Positions 12,506 to 23,479 of a stretch of DNA of 64,000 nucleotides are shown here, piece by piece; position 1 is the first letter of the stretch, and each line of letters starts with the position of its first letter. The notes below the pieces were generated by a model. It did not search any database. It was given only the letters and a program-made list of their open reading frames with translations, and was not told the origin of the DNA. Source of the DNA: Pollenia angustigena (taxonomy: Eukaryota > Arthropoda > Insecta > Diptera > Polleniidae). The translations under genes and the position numbers were made by a program. The stretch lies in NCBI GenBank assembly GCA_930367215.1, contig OV884060.1, positions 181,733,253 to 181,797,252 on the forward strand. The letters are read 5' to 3'.

Positions 12506-12989
12506 TACTTAGTTTATTTACTCATAGAAACTTTTGATGGACTGTAATTAAACGTACAAACAGAGAATATACATTTTTTTTATCTAATTGGTCACCTCCA
12601 ACAAAACTATCTTAAAGCTTTGTTTTGAAATTGATCAATTTGAGCAACATTGTATGAAGTATTTTTAACATTTCTCAAAGTTGTTGTAACTCATTACACT
12701 CAAAATATCCACTATTTTTTTAATTGAAGATCAGATTTCAGATGAAGGCATTAGGCCAATTATTTAATCTATAAATATAAAACAGGATGTGTGTATGTAT
12801 GTAACGTATGGACTCCAAAACGGCTGGGCCGATTTTGATGAAATTTTCAGGGAATCTTCAGAATATTCAGGCGGGTGACACTGTGATTTTCGGTCTGCGG
12901 GCGGAGGGGCGTGGCAAAATCCAATTTTCACATTGCACCACTAATGACATCTATATAATAAAAATGAAATGGTGTGTGTTGCTGATCGC

Positions 12990-13470
12990 ATAACTTGAGA
13001 ACGGCTTGACCGATTTTTTCTTTAAAATTATCGCCATGGTCCAACTTAGGTTTTTACGGAAAGAACATTGTGCCCCGCCCACTTTTTTCAATTTACCTAA
13101 AATCAGAAAACGGCTCCATCGATTTGTAAAATTTTTCTTTTAAATGTTCGTATTAATCCATTTTAAGTTTTCATCGAAAGAAAAATTTACCACGCCTACT
13201 TTTACGCCCACTTTTTTTAATTAAGAGCATAACTTGACCGATTTGGACGATTTTTTCTTTAAAATCATCGCTATGCTCCAACTTAGGTTTTTACGGAAAC
13301 AACATTGTGCCCCGCCCACTTTTTCGATTTACCTAAAATCAGAAAACGGCTCCATCGATTTGACTAATTTTTCTTTCAAATGTTCGTATTAATCCATTTT
13401 AAGTTTTCATCGTAAGAAAAATTTACCACGCCTTCTTTTACGCCCACTTTTTCTATGTATCTAATATCGG
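12990..13470 (+). repeat. Helitron subterminal tandem repeat, two units of about 240 bp
   Basis: Two diverged copies of a block containing CTTGACCGATTT, ACTTAGGTTTTTACGGAAA and TTTACCACGCC. The same block is present in several copies in the Helitron at 42141-43258 and once at 56981-57397. Confidence 0.7.
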
Positions 13471-13604
13471 AAAACAGTTGCACCGATTTTGCGAATCCCT
13501 AAGGGAATCAGTTTGAACAAATTTTCCACTGTTGAATCGATAACAAAAATATGCATATCACAACCTCATGAAAGCTGTGAAAGATGAAGCTGGAGGGATT
13601 TTTT

Positions 13605-14696
13605 TCTAAACGCTCCCGGTGGAACTGGGAAAACTTTTTTAATCGCGTTAATTTTGTCAACGATACGCTCGCAGAATGATACTGTACTTGCACTCGCATC
13701 GTCAGGAATTGCATCTACATCGTTGGAAGGCGGTCGAACTGCTCATTCAGCACTTAAGTTGCCATTAAATAATCTAACCAATGAAAATCCAACATATCGA
13801 AGAACAGTGCGAGGGCCATTTGCAGCAAAGCAAACTGTTCGTTTGGGATGAATGTACAATGGCACATAAAAAATCTTTGGAGGCATTAGACAAAACGTTG
13901 CAAGATTTACGAAACAATCAAAGCCGATTTGGAGGTACGATGATTTGATGTCAGGTGCCAGTGATACCACGATCATCGCCGAAAACACGTTAGGAAGCTC
14001 AAATTGACTCTGAACATGCAGGTCGAGCTGCAGAACAATCAATCTCGAGACGTATTTTCCAAACAATTGCTGGATGTAGGAAACGGCAAAATCCCGGTGG
14101 ATATTTCAATTTCTACCAGTTCACCGAATCAAAGTCCGAACTCATCCGAAAGGTGTTTCCAAATATTTCAAAATTACTGAAATCATGATTGGTTGAGCAA
14201 ACGTGCTATAAGCTGCGAAAAATCTTGATGTCAACAAACTGAATTTTAAGATTCAAAGGGAAATCGCTGGCGAATTAAAGACGTACAAATCGGCAGATTC
14301 CGTTAATTCTCAGAACGATGTCGTCAACTATCCAATCTTTGTAATGGCACCCGACTTACGGTTAAAAAATGATGAATAACGTCATCGAAGCAACAATACC
14401 CAAAGGAAAGTACAAAGGAGAAAATGTTTTAATACCTCGGATCCTAATGATTCCAACTGACATGGCATTCGAGTTAAACGCTTGAGTTTCCAGTAAGGCT
14501 CGCATATGCAATGACAATCAACAAATCTCAAGGGCAGTCATTGCGTGTTTGCGGCATTAACCTTGAGAATTCATGCTTCTCGCATGGTCAATTATATGTC
14601 GCCTGTTCCCGAGTCGGAAGTCCATTAGCATTTTTTGTTTATGCACCAGACAACCAAACAAAAAATGTCGTATGTTACAAAGCATTGCAATGAACA
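13605..14696 (+). pseudogene. Helitron helicase (Pif1-like) remnant
   Basis: The helicase would unwind DNA during rolling-circle transposition. Visible pieces: Walker A (PGGTGKTF) at about 13613, then LALASSGIASTSLEGGRTAH and KLPLNN, which is the conserved segment after it, and at the C-terminal end [12 protein letters not shown] with YVACSRV (14505-14640), the last Pif1 motifs. The segments fall in different frames with stops between, and no Rep/HUH endonuclease domain is visible, so the copy is 5'-deleted and inactive. Confidence 0.85.
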
Positions 14697-15109
14697 AAAT
14701 TATGTTATCCTAGCAAAGCAATCGAATAAGTTTTATTTTTTTTTACCGGTTACCTGAATATTCATCTGACCAACTAAAATGTAAATAGAACACTATAAGA
14801 TTCACAGCATATATTAGAGGGTGGGTCGAAAATATTTTTATTCTCTTATCGACTTCTAATAGCGTAAATATGTTGTATTTTTGTCTGCACTATGTAGTCC
14901 CCTGTAAAATATTATTAATTTATTGTTAGTGTAACAGCCCGCGCTTGGACCTTCAATTTTGTTAAATTTTGATTTGATTTTTTAAGAGCTATAGGAAAGT
15001 TTAAAAAAAACACATGAAATTCAGAAAAATGCATGAAATCTTTATTTGAATTAATAGTACGGTCCATATAATTTAATGTTTGAAGATTATTTCATGCAAA
15101 TGTTGACCG

Positions 15110-16430
15110 TGACTGCGCCTCAAATGGTCCATCCGCTAAGTCCAATTTTGGCATACTCTTTCCAACATTTCGGCCGGTATCTCATGAATAAATGCTTCAA
15201 TGTTGTCTTCCAATGCGGCAATTGAAGCGGGCATGTTCACCGAACTCGTCTCTCAATAAGTCCATTGTTAAGCGTACTGTGTGGCATGTGGCACCGTCTT
15301 GTTGAAACCACATGTCATGCAAGTCAAGGTTAGGTTATGTTAGAGTGGCCGCTCACAAAGACCCCGCATAGACCAAATAGGTCCCTAGCGTTACCACATT
15401 GACGAATACCCACAGAAGAAAGTAAAAAGGTCAGTCAGATGTGATGGTATCCAGAGTACCCCACACTCTCTTGACGAATGCCAGGAGTCTCATTAACCCA
15501 ATTCCAGAGACTTCCCCGAGATCTTGGAGATAGTGATCTCCCAGACAGTTCGCCTTGGAGCGCACGTGTGCCGGACAGTAGCATAGCAAGTGCTCGACCG
15601 TCTCCTTTACCCCTGGTACCCCACAAAATCTACAATTGTCACTATTTAACCGTCCCGCCCTACAGGCGTGTACCGCAGTCCATCAATGACCCGTTATAAA
15701 ACCTATCAGAAGTCTACAGTCCCTTCTCGATAGCGACAGAAGAATTCTCGACGACTCCGGATCGTAGGATCCCCACATTGCCTTGGAAACCCTGCACGTT
15801 CTTGTGTTTTCCCAAAACGCCTCTGATCTCCTCCGTATAGCAGGGTCCGTATCTCTCCTTATATTCTGAATTGGAGCCGGGATGACTACCATCCTATCGT
15901 GTGGTAAACGGGCCCCCGTTTCGCCAATTCGTCCACCTCTTCGTTGCCCTCTATGCCCTGGTGACCGCGAACCCAGTAGATATGCACTCTCCTTTTGACA
16001 CAGAGTCTATCTATCGAGTCCCTACACTCCTGGACGACAGAGGAGTATGAGTATTATGCAAGTCAAGCTCTTGCATTTTGGGCAAACAAAGTTGGATATC
16101 ATCTCACGTTGTTGAGTAACAGAGGCCCAATTGCTGCGAACGGCGACGAATCGATAATTGATGGTCATCATTAACACTGGCCGATACAGCTGCGATGTTT
16201 TCTTCACTTCATACTCTACGTAAGCGTGTTGGTGGTTTAATGTCCAACAATGTAAATTTGGGGCGAAATTTAGTCACAATAGCCGTTTCAGTGGGTCGAT
16301 TAAACTGACTATAAAACGGAAGAAGCGCGCGATGAACTTTCTTAACAGAGCACGCATTTTGATAATAAAATTTAATAATTTGCAAGCGTTGTTCGTTTGT
16401 AAGACGATTCATGGTTAAATTATAGTCCAA
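15110..16430 (-). pseudogene. mariner-like transposase (DUF4817-type HTH), deleted and interrupted
   Basis: The N-terminal helix-turn-helix is readable from an ATG at 16430 (RLTNEQRLQIIKFYYQNACS), followed by LLDIKPPTRLRRV. The reading then jumps directly to QQREMISNF, so the DDE core between them has been deleted. The remainder (DMWFQQDGATCH region, then the C-terminus) continues on the far side of the LINE insertion to about 15110. No active protein is possible. Confidence 0.8.
15329..16055 (-). mobile_element. 5'-truncated non-LTR retrotransposon (RNase H end) with 12-bp target duplication
   Basis: The insertion is flanked by perfect copies of ATGCAAGTCAAG (15317-15328 and 16056-16067). 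The minus strand encodes the RNase H C-terminal motif WVRGHQGIEGNEEVDELA and then a CCHC-like segment (CRFCGVPGVKETVEHLLCYC), typical of the 3' part of I/Jockey/R1-group LINE ORF2. The 3' end is AACATAACCTAAC with no poly(A). Only the last 727 bp were inserted, and small shifts break the frame. Confidence 0.85.
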
Positions 16431-16711
16431 ACTGAAGATGTTTGACAGTGAAACGAAACGTGCGTCAGCTGTTTAAACCAGTGTTGCCAAAAAGATAATA
16501 GCTAAAAAATCACCCGATAGAACACTATAAGATTTACAGCATATATGTGGGTGGCCGTTATTTTTTTTTTTTTGATTTCTTATATCTTTTTATTTGTCCC
16601 AAGCAGCTTAGATAGCTATTTGATCAATCTTTTAAAAAAAAATTTTTTTTTAAATTTAAAACTTGGAAAAAAAAAATAAAAAAAATGTTTTAAATTAAAA
16701 AAAAAAAAACA

Positions 16712-17693
16712 AGTAAGAGTGCTATATTCCGCTGTGCCGAATCTTATATACCCTTCACCATTGTGCGAGTAGAATAGAGAGCAACTTGGAAGAAGAGACG
16801 ACAACCGGATTTGAACTTCGCTTTGCAAAAGGACCCAGAATATATATACTTTATAGGGTGTAGGACCTTCGGTGAAGGGTATAAAAAACAAACTTAATTA
16901 TAAAAAAGAGTAATTTTTGGGATTTCAGTATTTTGGTCATAACTCTGCTATTTCTTAACCGATTTGACAGATTTATATACCGACGTGTTAAAAAAGAAAT
17001 TTGCAAGATTTATGGTTCCTGAAAATGGGTATTTAAAAATAATAATATTTTGGTCATAACTTTTTCGTATCTGAACCGATTTTCCCGAGTTTTTCAGAAA
17101 ATATTTGCTATTAAAAATTTCCGATCTTCTGATATATAAGGCGTAACCATAGGTCATATTACAGTCAAAAAATTCAGGTTTTTATAAAATTTTTAATACT
17201 TTTGGTATGAGAGGTACCACGCCTACTTCTCCAATCCCGCCCACATTTTGTAGGATGGTGTGTATTTATAACCTAAATGTTTGTACCTAATTTTAAAGCT
17301 TTGGCTCTTGCCGTTCTCCAGATATACAGAAAAAAGTAATACAAATACAACAACCACAAGGGATTTTTTGGAAAAATTAGAGGCAGTCGTGGTTTTTTGG
17401 TCATATCTCAGCCATTGTTTGACCGATCTGGCTGAATTTCAATAGCAAGAAATGGTGGACTATATGTGGTATAAATGTAAAACAACGTAGCCGCTATCAT
17501 GTCGGAGTCTCCGGAAAACACATATCAAACGTAAGACGGACAGACGGACAGATATCGTTAAATCAACTTCTCTCCTCATAAGGACCCAGAGTATATATAC
17601 TTTATAGGGTCTAAGATCAATATTGTAGAAATTACAAAACGAATGACAAACTTATATATACCCTCTTCCACCTGTGGGTGAAGGGTAAAAAAA
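16712..17693 (+). repeat. DINE-1/INE-1-like repeats (a short copy followed by a longer 5'-less copy)
   Basis: Starts GAGTGCTATATTCCGCTGTG and GCCGAATCTTATATACCC, with GGACCCAGAATATATATAC and a GGTGAAGGGTATAAAA end at 16886. A second copy runs to 17693 with GACGGACAGACGGACAG and the same end. These landmarks match the DINE-1/INE-1 family of Diptera. Inverted 45-bp arms (TCCCAAGCAGCTTAGATAGC and its inverse) at about 16600-16640 and 17705-17748 bracket the pair. Confidence 0.65.
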
Positions 17694-18164
17694 AAATTTT
17701 TTTTAAAAAGATTGATTAAATAGCTATCTTAGCTACTTGGGACCAAATTTTGCTAAAACCAATAGGTAATAAGTTACATGGATGAGAAAGAACACCTGTA
17801 TGGCAAACCTTGTCCCCCTCTAACTCTGAAACTTTTTGATGTCGGAAGACATCGATTTCAAAATTGGGTCACTTGACATTAAATCCCCCTTTTATAGCTA
17901 TAAAACGTATATAAAATGTTTGGTATTTTATTGGTATTTTTTTAATTATTTTCTTAAATATTAATTTTAGCAAAAAACTTTCTTCGAGGCTAATGTTGTT
18001 GACTAGAAGAGCTAAAATATTGTCATATATCATATTCTTGTAAAATGTTGTTTTTAAGAGATAGTCATATGCAAACAAATTACATTTGAATAAATGGCTT
18101 GAAGGCAAACTTATCGCTACGAAATTTTTTTGTATATTTTTTTTACATAAAACTGAACCGATTT

Positions 18165-18183
18165 GGGGGGGGGGGGGGGGGGG
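18165..18183. repeat. G homopolymer of 19
   Basis: A run of 19 G in strongly AT-rich DNA. It sits next to a sequence (GAATATAAGAAATCAAAAA) that recurs inverted at about 16570. Length may be affected by sequencing or assembly. Confidence 0.9.
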
Positions 18184-18405
18184 AGAATATAAGAAATCAA
18201 AAAAAAAAGTTCTCCATACAACTAACGGCCACGCTAATGTATATACAAACATACTGATGTTTTTTCAAATCAAATGTAAATCAAACATATGTATATGAAC
18301 AACATTTTAATTTAAAATACTTTTTTCCTCTTTTAAACGGATTTTAAAAATCGAACGCAAAATTTTTTTCTAATTTGGAAGGACAACGTCTGTCGGGTCA
18401 GCTAG

Positions 18406-19280
18406 TTCCTAAATAGAAGATATAAACTCGTACTAAATTTAAGTTTTTAAAACTTTCTTTAGGTACAACTCGTACTTAAAAATATAAGTACCGAAGTAGT
18501 ACTTAAAACAGTCCAAAATGGGACTACTGTCGAACAGCAATCCCGAAATTTCTTCAAAGAAGTATTAAATTTATAAATCAAGTTAATAAAAGCTTGAACT
18601 TATCGTTGGTAGTGCCACTCTTTATTCTATATGCGTGCATACACGTGAGTTTGTTGTAGAAACAACAACAAAAACTTTACAAAAGTAGGTACAAAACTGT
18701 TTGCTTGTTTTGCGTAGAAAAAACAACAATTACACTACAAGAAGGAAAACATATATCATTTTAATTTTTAAAAAGTAAAATAAAATGCAAAAATTCGCGA
18801 ATTGTATTTGTAAAAATTTTCTTTATAAAAACCGGCAAATGCAAAACAGTTAAGAACACTTTTCTCCTGAAAGAAAGAAATGGGCAAATTCGAACGTTTA
18901 GAGAAAATCGTACCTATTTTGGTACTTTTTTCAAAACCTTTTTCTCCATTTATTGACATATACGTAGTATTAAATTATGGGCTCCAACTACAATATTGAA
19001 ATTTTTAAAACTTCAATGTTATTTCTTTTAATTCTGTGATTCTGCATGAATTTTGAATTTTGTATAATATTTAAATTAGAAATAAAAAATTATAGGTGCT
19101 GGGTCCTAAGTGAAAGAAAACCTATTAGATGTTGGCACTTTTTTGTCCTTCAACTGGTACTTTTTGAATTTTCGTTAATATTGGGACTAGAAATATAAAA
19201 TTAAACATGCAATGTCCTGAGTGGTTGAGAATTTATAAAAGGGAACTGTTTGCTTCTTATTACACAGTACAACAGCCAAT
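18406..19280. other. no gene; dispersed repeat 18895-19215
   Basis: Contains a diverged copy of the repeat at 10600-10830. Otherwise AT-rich, with no coding signal. Confidence 0.5.
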
Positions 19281-20060
19281 CTGGGGGGTGAGAAATTCCA
19301 AGTCAGGGTGATGGTACTAGGTCAGTATAGTAAAACCCTCAAAGGGTTTGGCGTTCGTATGTGTCAGTTTTTTTTATGACATTTTAAATTGTTTCCTTAT
19401 CTTGATGTTTTTTTGTTTAACATAACTCGAGAACCACTTGTCCGATTTTGCTAAAACAAACTCAAAAAAATTTAGAATTACAATTTCTTTAATCCGTTCA
19501 TATAACGTTTTTCTTTATAATATAAAAAATAAATAAATAAATATGCCCTAAAATAAAAAATTGTGTCCTCTTTTCCCTACGGTTGAAATTTTCCGAAAAA
19601 AAAATCTCTAGAAAAGGGGAAATCCCCTACTGTTGGCATCACTGAATGTGGGTGTATTCTTTCAAATAACAAACAAAAGTCCGACGATTTTCACCGATCG
19701 CTTAAAAAAAGTCACAAAAATTGCAGTGCAGGTTTGTGATAAAATCTGCAGCATACATCCAGGCTTGAACATTTTTTTGCACTTATCAATTATAATTCTC
19801 AACAAATTTATTTTTACCGGCAAAACTGTTGATTATAAAGAAAAACGTTATATGAACGGATTAAAGAAATTGTAATTCTAATTTTTTTTGAGTTTGTTTT
19901 AGCAAAATCGGACAAGTGGTTAAACAAAAAAACATCAAGATAAGGAAAAAATTTAAAATGTCATAAAAAAAAACTGACACATACGAACGCCAAACCCTTT
20001 GAGGGTTTTACTATACTGACCTAGTACCATCACCCTGACTTGGAATTTCTCACCCCCCAG
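19281..20060. mobile_element. foldback element with about 235-bp inverted arms
   Basis: Arms 19281-19522 and 19832-20060 are inverted copies differing mainly by a 12-bp gap, starting CTGGGGGGTGAGAAATTCC. They contain CACTTGTCCGATTTTGCTAA. The 309-bp loop includes a weak ORF without recognisable homology. Long-armed foldbacks of unknown superfamily fit. No convincing target duplication was found. Confidence 0.7.
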
Positions 20061-20602
20061 ACAATAATCCCAAAAATGGTCCATAGTGTTATTAAAGATA
20101 CAAAACTAATCACGGACTTAAGTGAAGGTAATATTTGGACTGGAAGTTGATCCCTCGACAAATCAATACACTAAGACGAAAAAAAACAAATGATCGCAAC
20201 ATGTAAATTTATATATTCAAATAAGTGAATGTTTTCTTCATATTTGCATAAATAATTATGGCCGAATTTCGACTACTAGGCAAACACTAGTCTAGTTAAA
20301 TACACCAAATTTTCAAAGTAGAAAGATTACGAAAACCAAATCGGCCATGCTGCTGGTGTTTTATAATTGTAAGTTCTTCTGTTAAAGAAAATGGGGGGAT
20401 ACAGTAATGGTGAAACAAACATGTTCAACGAACGGACGGCTAAGTAAAAAAAAAATAATAATATTTTCCCTCTCTAGCTCTTTGTGGTAAGTGTTTAGGT
20501 GAGAATCAATCAACCCACTTTCGGATTATTTCAAGTACTAGTTCTCTAGTAGAGTGCTAAAAGGTACTTTTAGTGTTCTAAAGTAAACTTTTATTAAAAC
20601 TA
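20061..20602. other. no gene seen
   Basis: AT-rich intergenic sequence without recognisable repeats or ORFs. Confidence 0.5.
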
Positions 20603-20699
20603 GGTCTGGGTTCACACTATGAAATTTTTCTTTCAGAAAGCCTGAGTTTATTAGTGAGAGAGGAAGAGAACATACTGTATTAATCACTTCCCTCTCATC

Positions 20700-21550
20700 C
20701 AGCGTTGCCATTTGTCAAGATTTCCCTTTTTTTGCAAGTTTTTTGAGATGCCAAAAAGTTTTTCATTTATTTAAAGTTTTTCAAGTTTTTAGTATGTAAG
20801 TTTTGGATGTTTTAAAAAATTAATCTAAACAATAATACCTACCTTAAAAATCCCAAAGATATTTATTTTGGTGCTGAAGTAATTTCAGCACTAGCTTCAC
20901 ATAAATTATCTGAAGATGATGAAACAGACTTTAGAGTTCATTGTTTAAAATTTTATGTTGAACTTTGCAGTGGATTGTTAAAAAAAAATTAGATTTTGAT
21001 TGTAATCTTTTAATGTAATAAAGAGTTACCAAAAAAGTATTGCTCAATTATATGCTATTTTCCAAAATGTTGTAGATGTAAGTGATATTCAATTTAATTT
21101 TTCGGAACATAATTTACAAAAAGAGCAAAATATTGAGAGTTTTTGGGAGGATGTATTTAAAGTAAGATAAAGTAAACTTAAATTTTTAAAAAATAAGTTT
21201 ATTCAATTTGTCGTTACCAATATCTACAGCAAATGTAGAACATATTTCCTTAAAAAATTAATTTAAACAAAAAAAGTGCTAGAAACAAATTAGAAATACC
21301 AACTTTATGTGGTATTTAACGAACAAAAGACTTTTTGAAACAAATAACAGTGATTGTAAGAACTTTAAGCAATCAAAAGAAATGGCTAATTTATATTAAA
21401 TTTTTTATATCTGTAAATAAAATGAATTCCTAATAAATTTTGGTATATTCTTTTAAAAATTTGGCACTTTTGAAAAAAAAAGTTTTTTCTTGCGAAAACA
21501 AGTTTTTTTCCGAGATAACAAGATTTTTTTTTTAATATATGGTAACACTG
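20700..21550 (+). mobile_element. internally deleted hAT transposon
   Basis: Termini CAGCGTTGCCATT and, inverted, CAGTGTTACCATA are flanked by CTCTCATC (20692-20699) and CTCTCATT (21551-21558), a 7/8 match to an 8-bp hAT target duplication. The 851-bp unit retains only C-terminal transposase sequence. Confidence 0.85.
21165..21350 (+). pseudogene. hAT transposase C-terminal dimerisation domain remnant
   Basis: One frame reads LSLPISTANVEHIS and, after a shift, SARNKLEIPTLCGI followed by a stop and RTKDFL. This is the conserved C-terminal hAT dimerisation motif order. The upstream catalytic core is missing. Confidence 0.8.
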
Positions 21551-22383
21551 CTCTCATTAAAAAACTCACAGATTTTCTGAAAGAAAATTTTCATAGTGTG
21601 AACCAAAACTAAAAAGTACGGTGGTACGCCCGTGACTCATTTGGTACTACAGTAGAATCCCGATAATTCGTAATCGCAAGACCCCGGCCATTTCTTACGA
21701 ATTATAGGGGTTTTCGATTTAGCGGGGTTTCGATTCAACGGGGCTTAAATAAAAAAAAATACGAATAAACGGGGGTTTTCAATTTATTTACTAAAACAAT
21801 AAAAAAAACAAAAAACAATTGTTAAAAACAAAGTATCGCTGGCTTAACATGTAAAGGCTCTAAGTCCACTTTTTTAAGAAATTGAGATTTTAATGCAGTA
21901 ATGTGCAATAAGTAAAAATACATTGTTTACAAAGAAAAAATTACATTTATCTAATTTTTTGTTGTTTTTTTGTAGTGATGAGTAAAAGCGCTAAGTCCAA
22001 TTTATCAATAGAAAAAGCTCTAAGTCCCATTTAAAAGTACAGTTTAACCATTTCTCTCAAATTGTTCCATCACATGTATTAAAAAAATTCACTAACTGTT
22101 TTATAATAATTAATGTGCGCTAATTTTTTTTAATGCCAACGTGGTAAATAAATGATTGTTTTTTGTCTCTCCTGTAAAATTTTCAAATATGGACTTAGAG
22201 CCTTTACATGTTAAGCCAGCGATATATAAAAATTATTCATGTAACAAACTGATCTTAAGAAAATAAACACACACACAAGCAAAAGCAAAAATCCACGCAA
22301 AAAATAGTGGTAAACAAAAAATCATTCTTTCTATGTTTCTGTTGTTTTTATTACGAATTATAAGTGGTAGTTAGAAAAGAATT

Positions 22384-23050
22384 ACAATAAATATCGTGAT
22401 ATTTCTAGTATCACGATATTTATTGAACGTGTAGCATGCAATATTGATAGATCGCGATCCATATCGCAGAATGGCCTAAAATATGAAATCCAGAAATCCA
22501 GATCGCGGATCGTGGATCGCGTGATAAATATTGAACGTGTAGCATCTTCATGATACGTCGGTAAAAAGTGTCAAAATAAAAGAAATAAAATACGCATTGG
22601 AAAAAATTAAACAAATAAAGAGTTAAACAATTGACAAAATTTGTGTAAAGTTTATTGAAATAAAGGGTAATGGCAGAAGACAGTGAAATCGAGTGGGTTC
22701 TGCCGGTGGAATCGGAATTAAGCAGTGAAAAAATTATTTTAAAAGATTTCATTTTTAATTTGGAGGCATTGCCGGAATTGTGGGACTCGTCGGCTAAAGC
22801 TTATTCCGACAAAATAAAAAGAACGACTGCACTGCAAAAATTATTAAAGGTTTTTAAAAAAGCAAGCAAAATAGCTAAACAGGCTTTCTTTTGGTTTTCT
22901 AGCGACATTGATAAACGACCCGCACAACACAAAAATAACATAAATACTGACGCGATAAATATTTAACATGTAGCATACGCTCGTGATCCATCAATATTTT
23001 AAAATGGATCGTGATCCAAATATCACGATATTTATTAAACGTGTAGCAGT
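22384..23050 (+). mobile_element. element with palindromic-word ends carrying an MADF-like ORF
   Basis: It interrupts the pogo-like element. Both ends are built from palindromes such as TATCACGATA, GATCGCGATC and GGATCGTGATCC and from four direct copies of TTTATTGAACGTGTAGCA or close variants (near 22420, 22527, 22957, 23030). No clean terminal inverted repeat or target duplication could be fixed, so the bounds are approximate. Confidence 0.45.
22670..22966 (+). CDS. small MADF-domain-like protein, 98 aa
   Basis: Opens with ATG at 22670 and is uninterrupted to TAA at 22966. Residues about 25-70 resemble an MADF domain, a Myb/SANT-like DNA-binding fold common in insects: NLEALPELWDSS, then AYSDKIKRTTALQKLL, with the expected LWD, a central Tyr and a basic R..A helix. 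MADF proteins bind DNA, and Harbinger-type transposons often carry such an accessory ORF beside a transposase. No transposase is present here. It could be a non-autonomous element's relic or a small captured gene. Expression is unknown. Confidence 0.5.
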   Translation: MAEDSEIEWVLPVESELSSEKIILKDFIFNLEALPELWDSSAKAYSDKIKRTTALQKLLKVFKKASKIAKQAFFWFSSDIDKRPAQHKNNINTDAINI

Positions 23051-23157
23051 GCCCTAAGAGGTAAAGAAGATTTTATATGAAAAAAAACTACGAATTAGCG
23101 AGGGGAAAATTTACGAATTAACGAGATTTTTTCAAGGGACCGACAGTTTATTACGAA

Positions 23158-23367
23158 TTACCGGGAATTATCGGGATTTGACTGTATTTCCAAATTTTTC
23201 AAACCTACATATTTATAATTGATATAAAATTGCAACTCGTATTTACTGTCCAATGAATATAAGCGGAGTTTAGTGTTTGGTGCAAATAGTCTTGCTTTTT
23301 TATGAAATCTAAGGGAAGCTCTATTTTTTGTTGTTGGATTTAACAAAACAGCTATGATATTTTGCAT
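23158..23367 (-). pseudogene. unrecognised ORF remnant
   Basis: A 69-residue basic open stretch with weak nucleotide similarity (GCGGAGTT and GTGCAAAT blocks) to the unrecognised ORF at 61483-61797. Its reading overlaps the end of the pogo-like element, so its start is unreliable. It may be a scrap of an unclassified transposon ORF. Confidence 0.25.
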
Positions 23368-23479
23368 GTGCTCTTTTGCAAGACCATTTGTACCAACAAA
23401 TGAACTCCGCTATTGTGAATAGATTTTTGCAGTTGTTCATTGAACGATTGCTTATGCCATATTCTAAATTAAGTATCAG

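Larger units (their letters stand above)
14972..16515 (-). mobile_element. mariner-like element, internally deleted, carrying a LINE insertion
   Basis: Ends are GATTTTTTAAGAGCTATAG on the left and, inverted, GGGTGATTTTTTAGC on the right. After removing the 727-bp LINE insertion only about 800 bp remain. Another copy of its end is at 4036-4154. The sequence AGAACACTATAAGATT just outside the right end recurs about 1.7 kb upstream at 14787. Confidence 0.7.
12778..18405 (+). mobile_element. composite Helitron with nested insertions
   Basis: A Helitron 5' terminus (A|TCTATAAATATAAAACAGG) starts at 12778 and a second (A|TCTATATAATAAAAATG) at 12950. The only 3' terminus is GTCGGGTCAGCTAG|T at 18405, with the CTAG end and A/T insertion site of Helitrons. 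Between them lie satellite-like repeats, a decayed helicase, a mariner-like element, a LINE fragment and DINE-1-like copies. The 5' sequence matches the small Helitrons at 42141-43258 and 56981-57397. Which 5' end pairs with the 3' end is unresolved. Confidence 0.7.
20603..21608. mobile_element. foldback MITE (TCTGGGTTCACACTA family) split by a hAT
   Basis: The left arm TCTGGGTTCACACTATGAAA and the right arm TTTTCATAGTGTGAACC are inverted, with CTTTCAGAAAG and TTAGTGAGAGAGG inside. Removing the hAT at 20700-21550 rejoins the hairpin. Full-length relatives are at 53056-53328 and 53471-53743. A separate end of the family (GTGTGAACCCAGACT) lies at 24601-24615. Confidence 0.7.
21650..23184. mobile_element. 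pogo/Tigger-like element with TA target duplication
   Basis: Left end CAGTAGAATCCCGATAATTC and right end, inverted, CAGTCAAATCCCGATAATTC, both flanked by TA (21648-21649, 23185-23186). Internal TACGAATTA and TTCGATTTAGCGGGG words are typical of Tigger-type ends. No pogo transposase is seen. The interior holds another element at 22384-23050. Confidence 0.75.

Noticed and set aside
15435..15699. Plus-strand 73-aa ORF with many prolines
   Set aside because: Antisense to the LINE RNase H and zinc-finger region.
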